DNA of 34,657 nucleotides, taken from Cytophagales bacterium. GTDB lineage: Bacteria; Bacteroidota; Bacteroidia; Cytophagales; Cyclobacteriaceae. Positions 1-6,911 of this stretch are shown piece by piece. Both the position numbers and the translations under genes were made by a program. Position 1 is the first letter of the stretch. Each line of letters starts with the position of its first letter. A model generated the notes under the pieces. That model saw only the letters and a program-made list of their open reading frames with translations, was not told the origin of the DNA and made no database searches. The stretch lies in assembly GCA_016124425.1 (NCBI GenBank), contig WGNT01000055.1, forward strand, positions 1 to 34,657, written 5' to 3'.

Positions 1-367
1 TCCAGTCGGCGAAGTCGATCACGAAGTCGTGGTCAATATGCCGAAACCGCTCTTTTGATCCAGCTTCTTTAATGGTAGTTCCCAAGGAACAGAATGCATG
101 GATTTCTACTTTTTTTTCCTGTAACCCTTCTATGAGTAAGTGGTAATCGCCGCCGGGGTTCTTTTCCCGAATCTTTTCGACAAGATGTACAAGATGTAAT
201 TTGTCGAAATCTACATTCAGTTGGATCAGCTTATGATGTTTTAGGGTAAGTTCTCTCCTCCCTAGCGAAATCACATACGCATAGGCTGGATTTTGAAACA
301 GCTGGTGAAGCACCTGCATGCCGACCATTCCCGAAGCTCCTGCAACAAAGGCTATTTTTTTGTTCAT
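1..367 (-). CDS. NAD(P)-binding oxidoreductase, TIP30/HTATIP2-like (partial, C-terminus outside window)
   Basis: The reading frame starts at the ATG at 367-365 and runs open to the window edge, so only about 122 N-terminal residues are visible. The start MNKKIAFVAGASGMVG carries a GASGMVG Rossmann nucleotide-binding loop. The segment CSLGTTIKEAGS further on is typical of atypical short-chain dehydrogenases of the TIP30/HTATIP2 and NAD(P)H-binding type. Substrate and reaction are unknown. The ATG overlaps the TGA of the upstream YkvA-like gene as ATGA, so the two are probably translationally coupled. The family call is moderate because the C-terminal half is missing. Confidence 0.7.
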   Translation of the reverse strand, partial: MNKKIAFVAGASGMVGMQVLHQLFQNPAYAYVISLGRRELTLKHHKLIQLNVDFDKLHLVHLVEKIREKNPGGDYHLLIEGLQEKKVEIHAFCSLGTTIKEAGSKERFRHIDHDFVIDFADW

Positions 368-789
368 AGTTTCAGATCAGATTGTTCGCTTTCCCAATGC
401 ATAAATTGTTCAATATCTGCCCGAAGGCTTTTATAAATTCCAAGTAAGACGGAAAGATCGTCCACATAGCCCACAAAGGGAATGAAATCCGGCACGAAAT
501 CGAGTGGCAAGGCAAAGTAGAATAATCCCAATACCAGCAAACCTAGCGATCTGTTGGATAATCCCTTGTACCTTCCCTTGACATGGGCCGTTACCATCCG
601 AATAAAGACTTCCAAATGGCCTTTAATTCCTGCAACCGCAGGGCTGTCAACAATCTGTCGCACTTTATGGGATGCCTCTTGGAGCAGTTTTTTGATTTTT
701 GTATGAGAGGCTGCGATTTCCTGTGCCTTCTTCATATAAAGCGCTTGAGCTTTGTGCAAAATTTGTTTGTATTCTGATGTGAGTTTCAT
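364..789 (-). CDS. YkvA/DUF1232 family membrane protein
   Basis: A 141-residue protein. The N-terminal 60 residues are charged and helical. The C-terminal half has the DUF1232 signature: a hydrophobic stretch with the motif ALPLDFVPDFIPFVGYVDD at about residues 93-111, then a short helix. DUF1232 proteins are small, probably membrane-associated, and have no established biochemical role. The stop codon overlaps the start of the downstream oxidoreductase (ATGA). The gene lies 10 bp downstream of the unassigned gene at 800-1321, so the three probably form one minus-strand transcript. Confidence 0.82.
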   Translation of the reverse strand: MKLTSEYKQILHKAQALYMKKAQEIAASHTKIKKLLQEASHKVRQIVDSPAVAGIKGHLEVFIRMVTAHVKGRYKGLSNRSLGLLVLGLFYFALPLDFVPDFIPFVGYVDDLSVLLGIYKSLRADIEQFMHWESEQSDLKL

Positions 790-799
790 GTTCGTCGTT

Positions 800-1321
800 T
801 TAAAAATATACCCTTATTTCTGATTTTACTTTCCCCCTCGCTTCGGCAAGCGCGTCATTATGCAATTCCATGGAAAGCTGAAAGATACGTTTTGCCAGAT
901 CAAGGCCTATCGCTTCCTTGGGAAGATCTTGATACGCCCTGTTTATTAACGTGATCACTTGTTCCACTGCTCGTTGAATACTTTCCCATGTTTCGTCGGT
1001 AAAGTAGATTTGTTGTGACAGGTTGTGGTTGAACTCTTCCCTAACTTCCGCAATAAGCTGAATGTGTAGTTCGGCAGCACTCATTCCTCCCTGATTGATT
1101 CTACGAACGAGATTGTTCGGCGCGATTCGCTCCAAAAGAAGGCAAAGACGCTCCCCAGCTTGTATCCGGAGTGGCAGGATTATTTCCGTGTTTTTGGTTT
1201 TAAGATCCAATTGCTTGTGTTTCCATTCCTTCTTCAAAAATGATACCGTGATGATATACATGCCGTAAATTGCTACACCGGCTGGTAAAATGATTTTTAA
1301 AAGATCAATAAAGTACGCCAT
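800..1321 (-). CDS. Hypothetical membrane-anchored protein (Bacteroidota-type)
   Basis: A 173-residue protein with one N-terminal membrane segment at about residues 8-30 (LLKIILPAGVAIYGMYIITV) and a cytoplasmic helical remainder. The stretches LRIQAGERLCLLLERIAP and HIQLIAEVREEFNHNLSQQIY recall conserved small proteins of unknown function common in Bacteroidota (possibly DUF7935, from memory only). I see no catalytic motif and assign no function. It is the first gene of a likely three-gene minus-strand unit with the YkvA-like protein and the partial oxidoreductase. It is divergent from the IscA-like gene at 1433. Confidence 0.7.
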   Translation of the reverse strand: MAYFIDLLKIILPAGVAIYGMYIITVSFLKKEWKHKQLDLKTKNTEIILPLRIQAGERLCLLLERIAPNNLVRRINQGGMSAAELHIQLIAEVREEFNHNLSQQIYFTDETWESIQRAVEQVITLINRAYQDLPKEAIGLDLAKRIFQLSMELHNDALAEARGKVKSEIRVYF

Positions 1322-1432
1322 AGAAAGGTAAATTTACATCGAATATCCTAAACTTACCCTAGGAATGCTATGTCTGCGTGATTTTTCTGGAGTAATTTTG
1401 AACCATTAAACGGTGAAAAGTATTTTGTTTAC

Positions 1433-1747
1433 ATGTTAAATCCGATTACGATTACTTCTAGGGCCGTAGAGGAAATTAAAAATATCCTGACGAGCAAAAA
1501 AATTCCCCAAGAGTATGCCCTTCGCGTTGGAGTAAAGGGAGGTGGATGTGGGGGTGTTTCGTATGCTTTGGGGTTTGATATCCCGAAGCCCGACGATCAG
1601 GTCTTTTCATGGGACGACATACAGGTGCTGATTGAAAAAAAACATGTGATGTTTTTGATGGGGATGCAGATTGATTTTTATGAGGGAAACGACGCCCGTG
1701 GCTTTACATTCGTCAATACAGCCTTGCCAAAACGGCATGATTCCTAG
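1433..1747 (+). CDS. HesB/IscA-like iron-sulfur assembly protein, C-terminal cysteines absent
   Basis: A 104-residue protein with the HesB/IscA fold signature. ITITSRAVEEIKNIL is the first helix, and RVGVKGGGCGGVSYALGFD contains the first conserved cysteine, C39. Standard IscA/SufA/ErpA proteins (about 105-120 residues) hold Fe-S clusters or iron with this cysteine plus a C-terminal CGCG pair. Here the end reads DARGFTFVNTALPKRHDS and has no cysteine. This matches a variant I recall from Bacteroidota, and it probably does not bind iron in the classical way. The gene stands alone, divergent from the 800-1321 gene. A TAATTTTG sequence at 1393-1400 could be its -7 element, but I see no partner -33 element. 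Confidence 0.85.
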   Translation: MLNPITITSRAVEEIKNILTSKKIPQEYALRVGVKGGGCGGVSYALGFDIPKPDDQVFSWDDIQVLIEKKHVMFLMGMQIDFYEGNDARGFTFVNTALPKRHDS

Positions 1748-1768
1748 TGGTCTTCTGGCTATTTTAGG

Positions 1769-1917
1769 TGTTTAAATTTTGTTTTTCAGAGGCCACAATT
1801 TTCCCGAATGTATCGGGGTAGCTTGACCCAATCAGTATCGGAAGGATCTCGCAAAATAACAATTCCACCGTGTGCCGGGTACGTCACGCCTGCCTTTCCG
1901 GTAGGCAGCCTCGATTT
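1769..1917 (+). repeat. Dispersed palindromic intergenic repeat, copy A (~149 bp)
   Basis: This spacer aligns by eye along its length with the spacer at 3616-3763 and is almost the same size (149 against 148 bp). Shared blocks are TGTTTA followed by TTTGYTTTTCARAGG at the left end, an AAYTTKYCCCGA segment leading into a CGGGG hairpin, a TCGCAA segment, and an inverted repeat GCCTGCC...GGCAGC at about 1888-1910, then CTCGATTT. It lies downstream of the IscA-like gene and about 50 bp beyond the stop of the DUF4268 gene. No coding potential is visible. It is probably a REP/BIME-type element. Confidence 0.72.
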
Positions 1918-1971
1918 CAGGTAGGCCAAAAGAAATAGAGAAAGGTGTGGGCATACTAAAAATATGTGGAA

Positions 1972-2433
1972 CTAAACCAGCCCTTCGAAACCGTATTTCA
2001 CGTTTGCCCAAAAGCTATCCAGGGAAATGATGCGTGGTTTTAGGAAGGAAATGATGGTAGGCCAGTCATTCTGATCCATCACGTTGACATGGTCCAAACG
2101 GGATTCGATGACAGAGACCGTTTTTCCGGTTTCATCCCTATCGAGTAGTCTCCATTCCCAGGATTCTTGGATTTCGTTTTCGAGTAGTTTTTTGAATTGC
2201 TCAAACTGCCCGAATAATAGCTCTTGTATTTCTTGGTCCGGGTAGGTGATCTCTATACCTATGGATGCAAAATCCCGCTCCACCCGCATTCTAAAAAAAA
2301 TACCTTTTACCCCAGTTTTATAGTTTTGCCAAGAAATGCGTAACCCTTCCGCACTGGGCACAGGTTTCATGTATGCGCCAAATGTTGTCCAAAATCCCTG
2401 CTTTGTCTTACTTACCTCTGACTTGGTATACAT
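1972..2433 (-). CDS. DUF4268 domain-containing protein
   Basis: A 153-residue protein that appears to be one complete DUF4268 domain. It begins TKSEVSKTKQGFWTTFGAYMKPVPSAEG and contains IFFRMRVERDFASIGIEI and a tryptophan-rich ESWEWRLLD segment. In larger proteins this domain sits near restriction- or nuclease-like modules, but the stand-alone Bacteroidota form has no known function. The start is 9 bp downstream of the folB stop, so it is probably the last gene of a divIVA-like - folB - DUF4268 transcript. Confidence 0.8.
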   Translation of the reverse strand: MYTKSEVSKTKQGFWTTFGAYMKPVPSAEGLRISWQNYKTGVKGIFFRMRVERDFASIGIEITYPDQEIQELLFGQFEQFKKLLENEIQESWEWRLLDRDETGKTVSVIESRLDHVNVMDQNDWPTIISFLKPRIISLDSFWANVKYGFEGLV

Positions 2434-2442
2434 CGTGATTTA

Positions 2443-2811
2443 CTAGTTCCCGTAATCATCCGGATAGGTTACCTCTACTACCGAAAAATCAACGACTCCG
2501 CCCAAGGCGGGATTGTGTTTTTTAATAATTACCTGGACTTTAATCAGGTTAGGGTAGGTTTTCAGGATATCCTGAATCATCAGATGGCCGAGATGTTCCA
2601 AAAGCCTAACAGGTTCCTGCATGTGGGATTTGGCAATCTGATAAACTTTATAATAATCCACGGTGGACTTCAGGTCATCGTTCAGCATGGCACGTTGGAA
2701 ATCCGTCCACACGTGAATGTCCACGGTAAATCGGTTTCCTAATTTTTTTTCCTCTGAAAACACACCGTGATAGGCATGGAATTCAATTCCTTGGAGTGAT
2801 ACCTTACCCAT
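2443..2811 (-). CDS. folB: Dihydroneopterin aldolase
   Basis: A 122-residue protein, the usual FolB length. It splits 7,8-dihydroneopterin into 6-hydroxymethyl-7,8-dihydropterin and glycolaldehyde in folate synthesis, in the cytoplasm. Visible family motifs are GIEFHAYHGVFSEEKKLGNRF near the N-terminus, STVDYYKVY (about 65-73), RLLEHLGHLM (about 85-94) with the conserved Glu, and a C-terminal KKHNPALGG loop with the conserved lysine. Its ATG overlaps the stop of the upstream DivIVA-like gene as TAATG, indicating coupled translation. No other folate gene is nearby. Confidence 0.93.
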   Translation of the reverse strand: MGKVSLQGIEFHAYHGVFSEEKKLGNRFTVDIHVWTDFQRAMLNDDLKSTVDYYKVYQIAKSHMQEPVRLLEHLGHLMIQDILKTYPNLIKVQVIIKKHNPALGGVVDFSVVEVTYPDDYGN

Positions 2812-3614
2812 TAGTCAAATTGGTCGAAAAAAGATCCCGAATTTTTTTCTTTCGGTTTCTCCGATAAAGAATCCAGGGCGGCGTCACTTTGGTCATTGGA
2901 ATCCGTTAGATCGGTTCTAGATGTTGTTGACTGCTCCACTTCGGGCCTGTTTTCAGGCTCGTCCTCCAGTGGAGCTACCTCTGAAGCAGTGGATAAGGGG
3001 ACGTTATCGGAGGAGAAAGGCGTAACTGGAGGTTGATAGGTGCCTCTCCGTTGCATCTCTTTTACCCGCTGTGTGTGTATGCTTAGGTCTATTTTTTGAA
3101 AACCGTCTTGGTTTTGCCGGATATTTTCGAGGGTATCATTAGCCAGATTTTTAAGATTTTTAAGTATGATTTCCCGCTGTGTTTGTAACGAGGCATAGCT
3201 ATCTATCAACAATCTTACCTCTTCTTTCAGATCTTCAACGATCTCCTTGGACTGATTCTCAGCGTGTTCTAGTATGTTACGCGCTTTACTTTTGGAGTCA
3301 GATTCCATAAGATCAGCGTTCATTTGGGCCTCTTTCAAGATCAAGTCCGCGGTTTTATTGGCATGTTCGATAATGCTGGCTCCTGTATCTTCAGCGGTTT
3401 TTAAGGTTTTGAAGAGGGAGTCTTCGATTTCACGGAGCTTTCTTGCCTCTTTATCTGCTTGCTCAAATTTTATCTGGAGCATGTTTTTTTCCTCCATGAC
3501 TTTTTCCCATTCTTGGGAAAGGTAGGTTAAAAACGAAGATACTTCTTCTTTGTCATAGCCCCGAAGTTGTTTTTCGAAGGTTTTTTGACGGATGTCTAGA
3601 GGAGTGATTTTCAT
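2811..3614 (-). CDS. DivIVA-domain coiled-coil protein
   Basis: A 267-residue protein. The N-terminal 40 residues (MKITPLDIRQKTFEKQLRGY, then a KEEVSSFL segment) match the DivIVA/GpsB membrane-curvature and division-site domain. Residues about 40-175 are a long charged coiled coil. Residues 190-267 are a low-complexity acidic tail rich in Ser, Asp, Glu and Pro, with a short FFDQF end. DivIVA proteins organise division or polar growth; in Bacteroidota the role is little studied. The start codon is 1 nt from the edge of repeat copy B, so the repeat supplies its 5' untranslated region. It is coupled to folB by TAATG. Confidence 0.85.
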   Translation of the reverse strand: MKITPLDIRQKTFEKQLRGYDKEEVSSFLTYLSQEWEKVMEEKNMLQIKFEQADKEARKLREIEDSLFKTLKTAEDTGASIIEHANKTADLILKEAQMNADLMESDSKSKARNILEHAENQSKEIVEDLKEEVRLLIDSYASLQTQREIILKNLKNLANDTLENIRQNQDGFQKIDLSIHTQRVKEMQRRGTYQPPVTPFSSDNVPLSTASEVAPLEDEPENRPEVEQSTTSRTDLTDSNDQSDAALDSLSEKPKEKNSGSFFDQFD

Positions 3615-3615
3615 C

Positions 3616-3763
3616 TGTTTATTTTTTGCTTTTCAAAGGTCAGAACTTGTCCCGATCAGAATCGGGGTGGAATCCCCGCCTGCGGCAGGCAGGTCGCAAC
3701 GATAATCATCCCACTATGTGACGTTTTCGTCATGCCTGCCTGTCCGGTAGGCAGGCTCGATTT
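3616..3763 (+). repeat. Dispersed palindromic intergenic repeat, copy B (~148 bp)
   Basis: Second copy of the element at 1769-1917, in the same orientation. It holds several perfect hairpins: CCCGAT/ATCGGG at about 3651-3666, CGGGG/CCCCG, GCCTGC-G-GCAGGC at 3678-3690, and GCCTGCCT/AGGCAGGC with a 7-nt loop at 3734-3756. Its left end touches the start codon of the DivIVA-like gene. On that gene's strand the mRNA would read GAAAAGCAAA, an A/T-rich stretch and TAAACA just before ATG, nearly the same as the sequence in front of aroA. Confidence 0.75.
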
Positions 3764-3770
3764 TATGTGT

Positions 3771-4688
3771 TTAAAATTCTAATTCCCAAATGGATATGGT
3801 CCGATCATCGCTGGCGGCTATAATATGCTGTCGATAGTGGCTCCAGATAACCTTATTTATGGATGTACCGTGTCCCGCATGTCGGCCTTTATCAATCACC
3901 TTTAGGAGTTGAAAGGTATGCGCATCCCACACCTTTATGGATTTGTCCATGCTACAAGTTACAAAATATTTGCCATCCTCCCGAAATGCGAGGAAATTAA
4001 TAGCATACATATGGGCTGCGATGCGTTGGGCGCGTTCATAGGATGTTGCGTCCCATACCATTAGGCTTGCGTCCCGACCTCCGCTGACCAAGACCCTACC
4101 ATCCGGAGAATAATCTAGGGCAAATACCGAATTGGAATGGGCCTGAAGTCGGGCAAGTGGTATGAGGCCGTCCGTCCGAAGTACTATTATGGAATTGTCG
4201 CTGGAGCCAATCGCCAAGTGGTCTCCCTTTGGATTTACAGCCAACACGCGTAAGGAGGCATCACTTAATTTTACGTGTTTCTGCGTGGACCTTTCGGAAA
4301 TGTTTACAACAAATAGCACCCCATCGCCCGTGGCTACATAGAGTAGGTCTCCTTGAACTTTCAGGTCAAAAATCGCACTGGAAGTAAGCTTCAGAGACCA
4401 AACCTCTTTTTTGGTTTTCAGATCTATCACGTGTACCCCTTCAAAATTGTGGCCTAAAAACAACAAGTTCCTGATTGGGTCTACGGCGATGGCATAGACC
4501 GAATGGGATAGGTTGGCAAGCAATGTTCCATCTTTGGGGCGATCAAGATCCCAGGCAACCACCATACCGTCTCCGGAGCCTGTATAAAAGTACTGAGGGT
4601 CTGAACCCTCTGCAAGGGCGAAAATCGAATGGTTGTGTCCGGTAAGGGTATGCAGTTTATTAACTTGAATTTTTACCATATATTGCAT
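3771..4688 (-). CDS. WD40-repeat protein
   Basis: A 305-residue protein made of about seven WD40 blades. Recurring units include LTGHNHSIFALAEG with WDLDRPKDG, LQAHSNSVFALDYSPDG with VWDATSYERAQ, AAHMYAINFLAFREDG with VWDAHTFQLL, and a last blade AGHGTSINKVIW with ISIWELEF. There is no signal peptide, so it is probably a cytoplasmic beta-propeller scaffold. No partner can be read from the sequence. Two starts are possible, 4688 and the in-frame ATG three codons on at 4679. Its start is only 32 bp from the divergent phosphopantetheinyl transferase gene, so promoter sequences must overlap the neighbouring coding region. Confidence 0.9.
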   Translation of the reverse strand: MQYMVKIQVNKLHTLTGHNHSIFALAEGSDPQYFYTGSGDGMVVAWDLDRPKDGTLLANLSHSVYAIAVDPIRNLLFLGHNFEGVHVIDLKTKKEVWSLKLTSSAIFDLKVQGDLLYVATGDGVLFVVNISERSTQKHVKLSDASLRVLAVNPKGDHLAIGSSDNSIIVLRTDGLIPLARLQAHSNSVFALDYSPDGRVLVSGGRDASLMVWDATSYERAQRIAAHMYAINFLAFREDGKYFVTCSMDKSIKVWDAHTFQLLKVIDKGRHAGHGTSINKVIWSHYRQHIIAASDDRTISIWELEF

Positions 4689-4720
4689 TAGATTTTATCA
4701 CCACCGCCACCTACGTTCGC

Positions 4721-5350
4721 ATGCAAACAAAATTAGAAAAAATTAGTCCCTTATCGGCTATTGCTGTCAATAATATTCATTTTCAGGATCATAATGCCTT
4801 AGATTTTTTGAGTTTTAGAGAAAAATTGTCCTATGCGAATATCAGTCATGCTCAAAAAAAAATGGAATGGAAGGGGGCAAGGTTGGCGATAAAGGCCGCT
4901 TTGGACGCAGTAAACCTGCCTTATCCTGGCTTTTACAAGGATGGGCATGGAAAATCCTATCCCATGGACGGCTACGGCTATGTTTCATTGACGCACTGTG
5001 CCGACAGGGCTGGAGCGATCTTTCATAAGGAAATGCCTGTGGGAATCGATTTGGAAAGTATTCGGGAAAAAGTGGTTTCCCTTGGCCCAAAATTCCTAAA
5101 CCCAATGGAGCAGGAATTTTTAGGAAACGATGTGCTTTTACATACCATGGCTTGGTCGGCCAAAGAGAGCATTTTCAAATGTCAGGGACGCAAGGGAATC
5201 AGCTTCAAACAAAACATCCTCCTACAACCCTTCACAGCTGAGGACCAGGAAATCAAAGGCAGGATTTATGATACCGGAAGTTCAGATCACCATTACCTGG
5301 TGAAAGTAACGTATGAAGAAAACATGGTGTTGACGTATACGATTTGGTAA
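4721..5350 (+). CDS. 4'-phosphopantetheinyl transferase superfamily protein
   Basis: A 209-residue Sfp-type enzyme. Members move the phosphopantetheine arm of CoA to a serine on acyl or peptidyl carrier proteins. The magnesium-binding signature is visible as VGIDLESI at about residues 106-113 and WSAKESIFK at about 145-153. The preceding GYVSLTHC segment corresponds to the usual SxSH motif, with Thr in place of the second Ser. The length fits the Sfp/EntD group better than AcpS. No biosynthetic cluster lies nearby, so the carrier protein it serves is unknown. Confidence 0.9.
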   Translation: MQTKLEKISPLSAIAVNNIHFQDHNALDFLSFREKLSYANISHAQKKMEWKGARLAIKAALDAVNLPYPGFYKDGHGKSYPMDGYGYVSLTHCADRAGAIFHKEMPVGIDLESIREKVVSLGPKFLNPMEQEFLGNDVLLHTMAWSAKESIFKCQGRKGISFKQNILLQPFTAEDQEIKGRIYDTGSSDHHYLVKVTYEENMVLTYTIW

Positions 5351-5432
5351 ATTTTTGAGTTTTTTTCCTATTATGGAAACTATTAGCTAATTTTTGACCA
5401 AATTTGTTTGGATTCTGCATACAAACGGACGA

Positions 5433-6035
5433 ATGGGTTATTCAATGTTGCTTTTCATCAGCCTGATTCTTTTGCCAGTGATGGCAAGTTCCGATGCTTT
5501 TGGGCAACGGATTGCGGACATTCCTCTGACCGATGCTGTCACTGGAGAACAGTTTCTCTGGGAAGAACACCGAACGGCTAAAGGTGTGGTGTTGATTTTT
5601 TCTAGCCTAAGTTGTCCTTTTTCAAAACTTTATGAGGGACGCATTACTTCATTATATGATACCTATTCTTCCAAAGGGTTTGTGTTTGCACTGGTAAATC
5701 CACACATGGCACTTGGTGAGTCAGAGAGTAAACAAAGCATGGCAGCGCTATCCAACGAAAAGCTCGGTGGCATGCCTTTTTTGATGGATGAAGCGCAGGA
5801 ACTTGCCCGCTACCTTAAGGTGACCAAAATTCCTGAGGCTGTACTTATTACCAATGGCCCGACGGGATATTCCGTCGCCTACCAAGGAGCGGTGGATAAC
5901 AACCCGCAATCTCCAGAGGGTGCCCAGATGAATTACCTTGACAATGCCCTTGCCAATATCATTGCCAGAAAAACGCCAAGCCCGGCATCTACCAGAGCCG
6001 TAGGATGCAATATCCGATGGAACCGATTGGATTGA
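5433..6035 (+). CDS. Exported thioredoxin-fold redoxin (AhpC/TSA-like)
   Basis: The reading frame is open from a TTG at 5394, but I choose the ATG at 5433 because it begins directly with a signal peptide (GYSMLLFISLILLPVMASSDAFGQ), giving about 200 residues. The mature part has a redoxin layout: IADIPLTDAVTGEQFLWEEH, then GVVLIFSSLSCPFSKLYEGR, then KIPEAVLI with the cis-proline typical of thioredoxin folds. The active site shows one cysteine (SCPFS) instead of CxxC. A second cysteine lies near the C-terminus in AVGCNIRW, a feature I associate with this subfamily, and it could act as the resolving cysteine. Probably periplasmic; substrate unknown. Confidence 0.82.
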   Translation: MGYSMLLFISLILLPVMASSDAFGQRIADIPLTDAVTGEQFLWEEHRTAKGVVLIFSSLSCPFSKLYEGRITSLYDTYSSKGFVFALVNPHMALGESESKQSMAALSNEKLGGMPFLMDEAQELARYLKVTKIPEAVLITNGPTGYSVAYQGAVDNNPQSPEGAQMNYLDNALANIIARKTPSPASTRAVGCNIRWNRLD

Positions 6036-6053
6036 TCACCTAGTGGGTGCCGA

Positions 6054-6893
6054 TTAAGAAGCTAAAATGTCAATCAGCTGCTCGATTTCCTGTTTTTTAT
6101 CCAATTCCCCTATTTTGTCAAATGCATAAGCGAGGTTCCGTAACGTTCGTTGGATGATAACGATCGTTTCACAGGGCTCAAAAAACTCATCCTTAGGATC
6201 AATCTTAAGGTGCTCTAGGTAGTTGTGGATATCCTGACGCGAGAAAATCAGCCCCTTATTGAAGGCGTTTATATAAAACGTCAAATTGTCGGATTTATAG
6301 GTTAGCACAAAAAGGTTTGGGAGATTGACGCCGAATAGGGGCAGCCCTAGCTTTCTTCCCACTAACAAGTAAACAGCACACAGGCTGATTGGATTTCCTC
6401 TTTTTGAATCCAAGACGTTGCTAAGCATGCTGTTGCCTGGAGAGTGGAAGTTCTTGGTATTGGCAGCAAATTTCAAATCCTTAAAAAGGATGCTGTTAAT
6501 TGTCCGGATCTTTTCGTAGGGGGGTGAATCGTTTTTGAAGGAAGTCCATACGTCGAAATAAATCTGATGCATCGTAGCATTGAGTTGGTCAAAGCTTAAG
6601 TCGGGATATTGGTAGGTGTTGACAATCCAAAGACCCGTCAACAAATCCTGATCTGAAGAGTCCCTCCACTCAGCTAGCCTGTCTTTTAAAAGTGAAAACT
6701 GGAGCTCATGGACCAACTCTTCAATTTCCTTCTGAATTTCCGGGTTGAAGCTGTTCTCCCAGCTTTCCTCCAAAAAGGGTATTATTTGGTTTCCTAAAGA
6801 CACGATTCGATCTCGAACATGTTCTTTTACTTCTTTGTCGGTATCATCCAATAGAGACACCAACGCTTTAAGTTCTTTTTTGCTGATATTCAT
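6054..6893 (-). CDS. SirB1/transglutaminase-like family protein, probably catalytically inactive
   Basis: A 279-residue protein. The first ~70 residues are helical with HEAT-like character (ALVSLLDDTDKEVKEHVRDRI). The rest matches the Transglut_core2/SirB1 region: SMLSNVLDSKRGNPISLCAVYLLVGRKLGLPLFGVNLPNLFVL, then YINAFNKGLIFSRQDI, then paired C-terminal helices of TPR type. Where the family usually has a histidine (GVxLPxHF), this protein has leucine (GVNLPNLF), and the following D/P positions read INAF, so the transglutaminase-like triad looks incomplete. The family function is poorly defined. The start is 18 bp downstream of the amidase stop, so co-transcription is likely. Confidence 0.8.
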   Translation of the reverse strand: MNISKKELKALVSLLDDTDKEVKEHVRDRIVSLGNQIIPFLEESWENSFNPEIQKEIEELVHELQFSLLKDRLAEWRDSSDQDLLTGLWIVNTYQYPDLSFDQLNATMHQIYFDVWTSFKNDSPPYEKIRTINSILFKDLKFAANTKNFHSPGNSMLSNVLDSKRGNPISLCAVYLLVGRKLGLPLFGVNLPNLFVLTYKSDNLTFYINAFNKGLIFSRQDIHNYLEHLKIDPKDEFFEPCETIVIIQRTLRNLAYAFDKIGELDKKQEIEQLIDILAS

Positions 6894-6911
6894 ACGCGGG
6901 TCAGGAATGGC

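Noticed and set aside
1393-1400. TAATTTTG as a promoter of the IscA-like gene
   Set aside because: It matches the -7 consensus, but no -33 element or regulator site supports it; such AT-rich words are common here.
3616-3763. CRISPR array or tRNA-like cluster suggested by dense palindromes
   Set aside because: There are no regularly spaced direct repeats with unique spacers and no cloverleaf; the structure is a series of independent hairpins in a dispersed repeat.
5394-5432. TTG-initiated N-terminal extension of the redoxin
   Set aside because: The following ATG at 5433 begins a clean signal peptide; the 13 extra residues would bury it.
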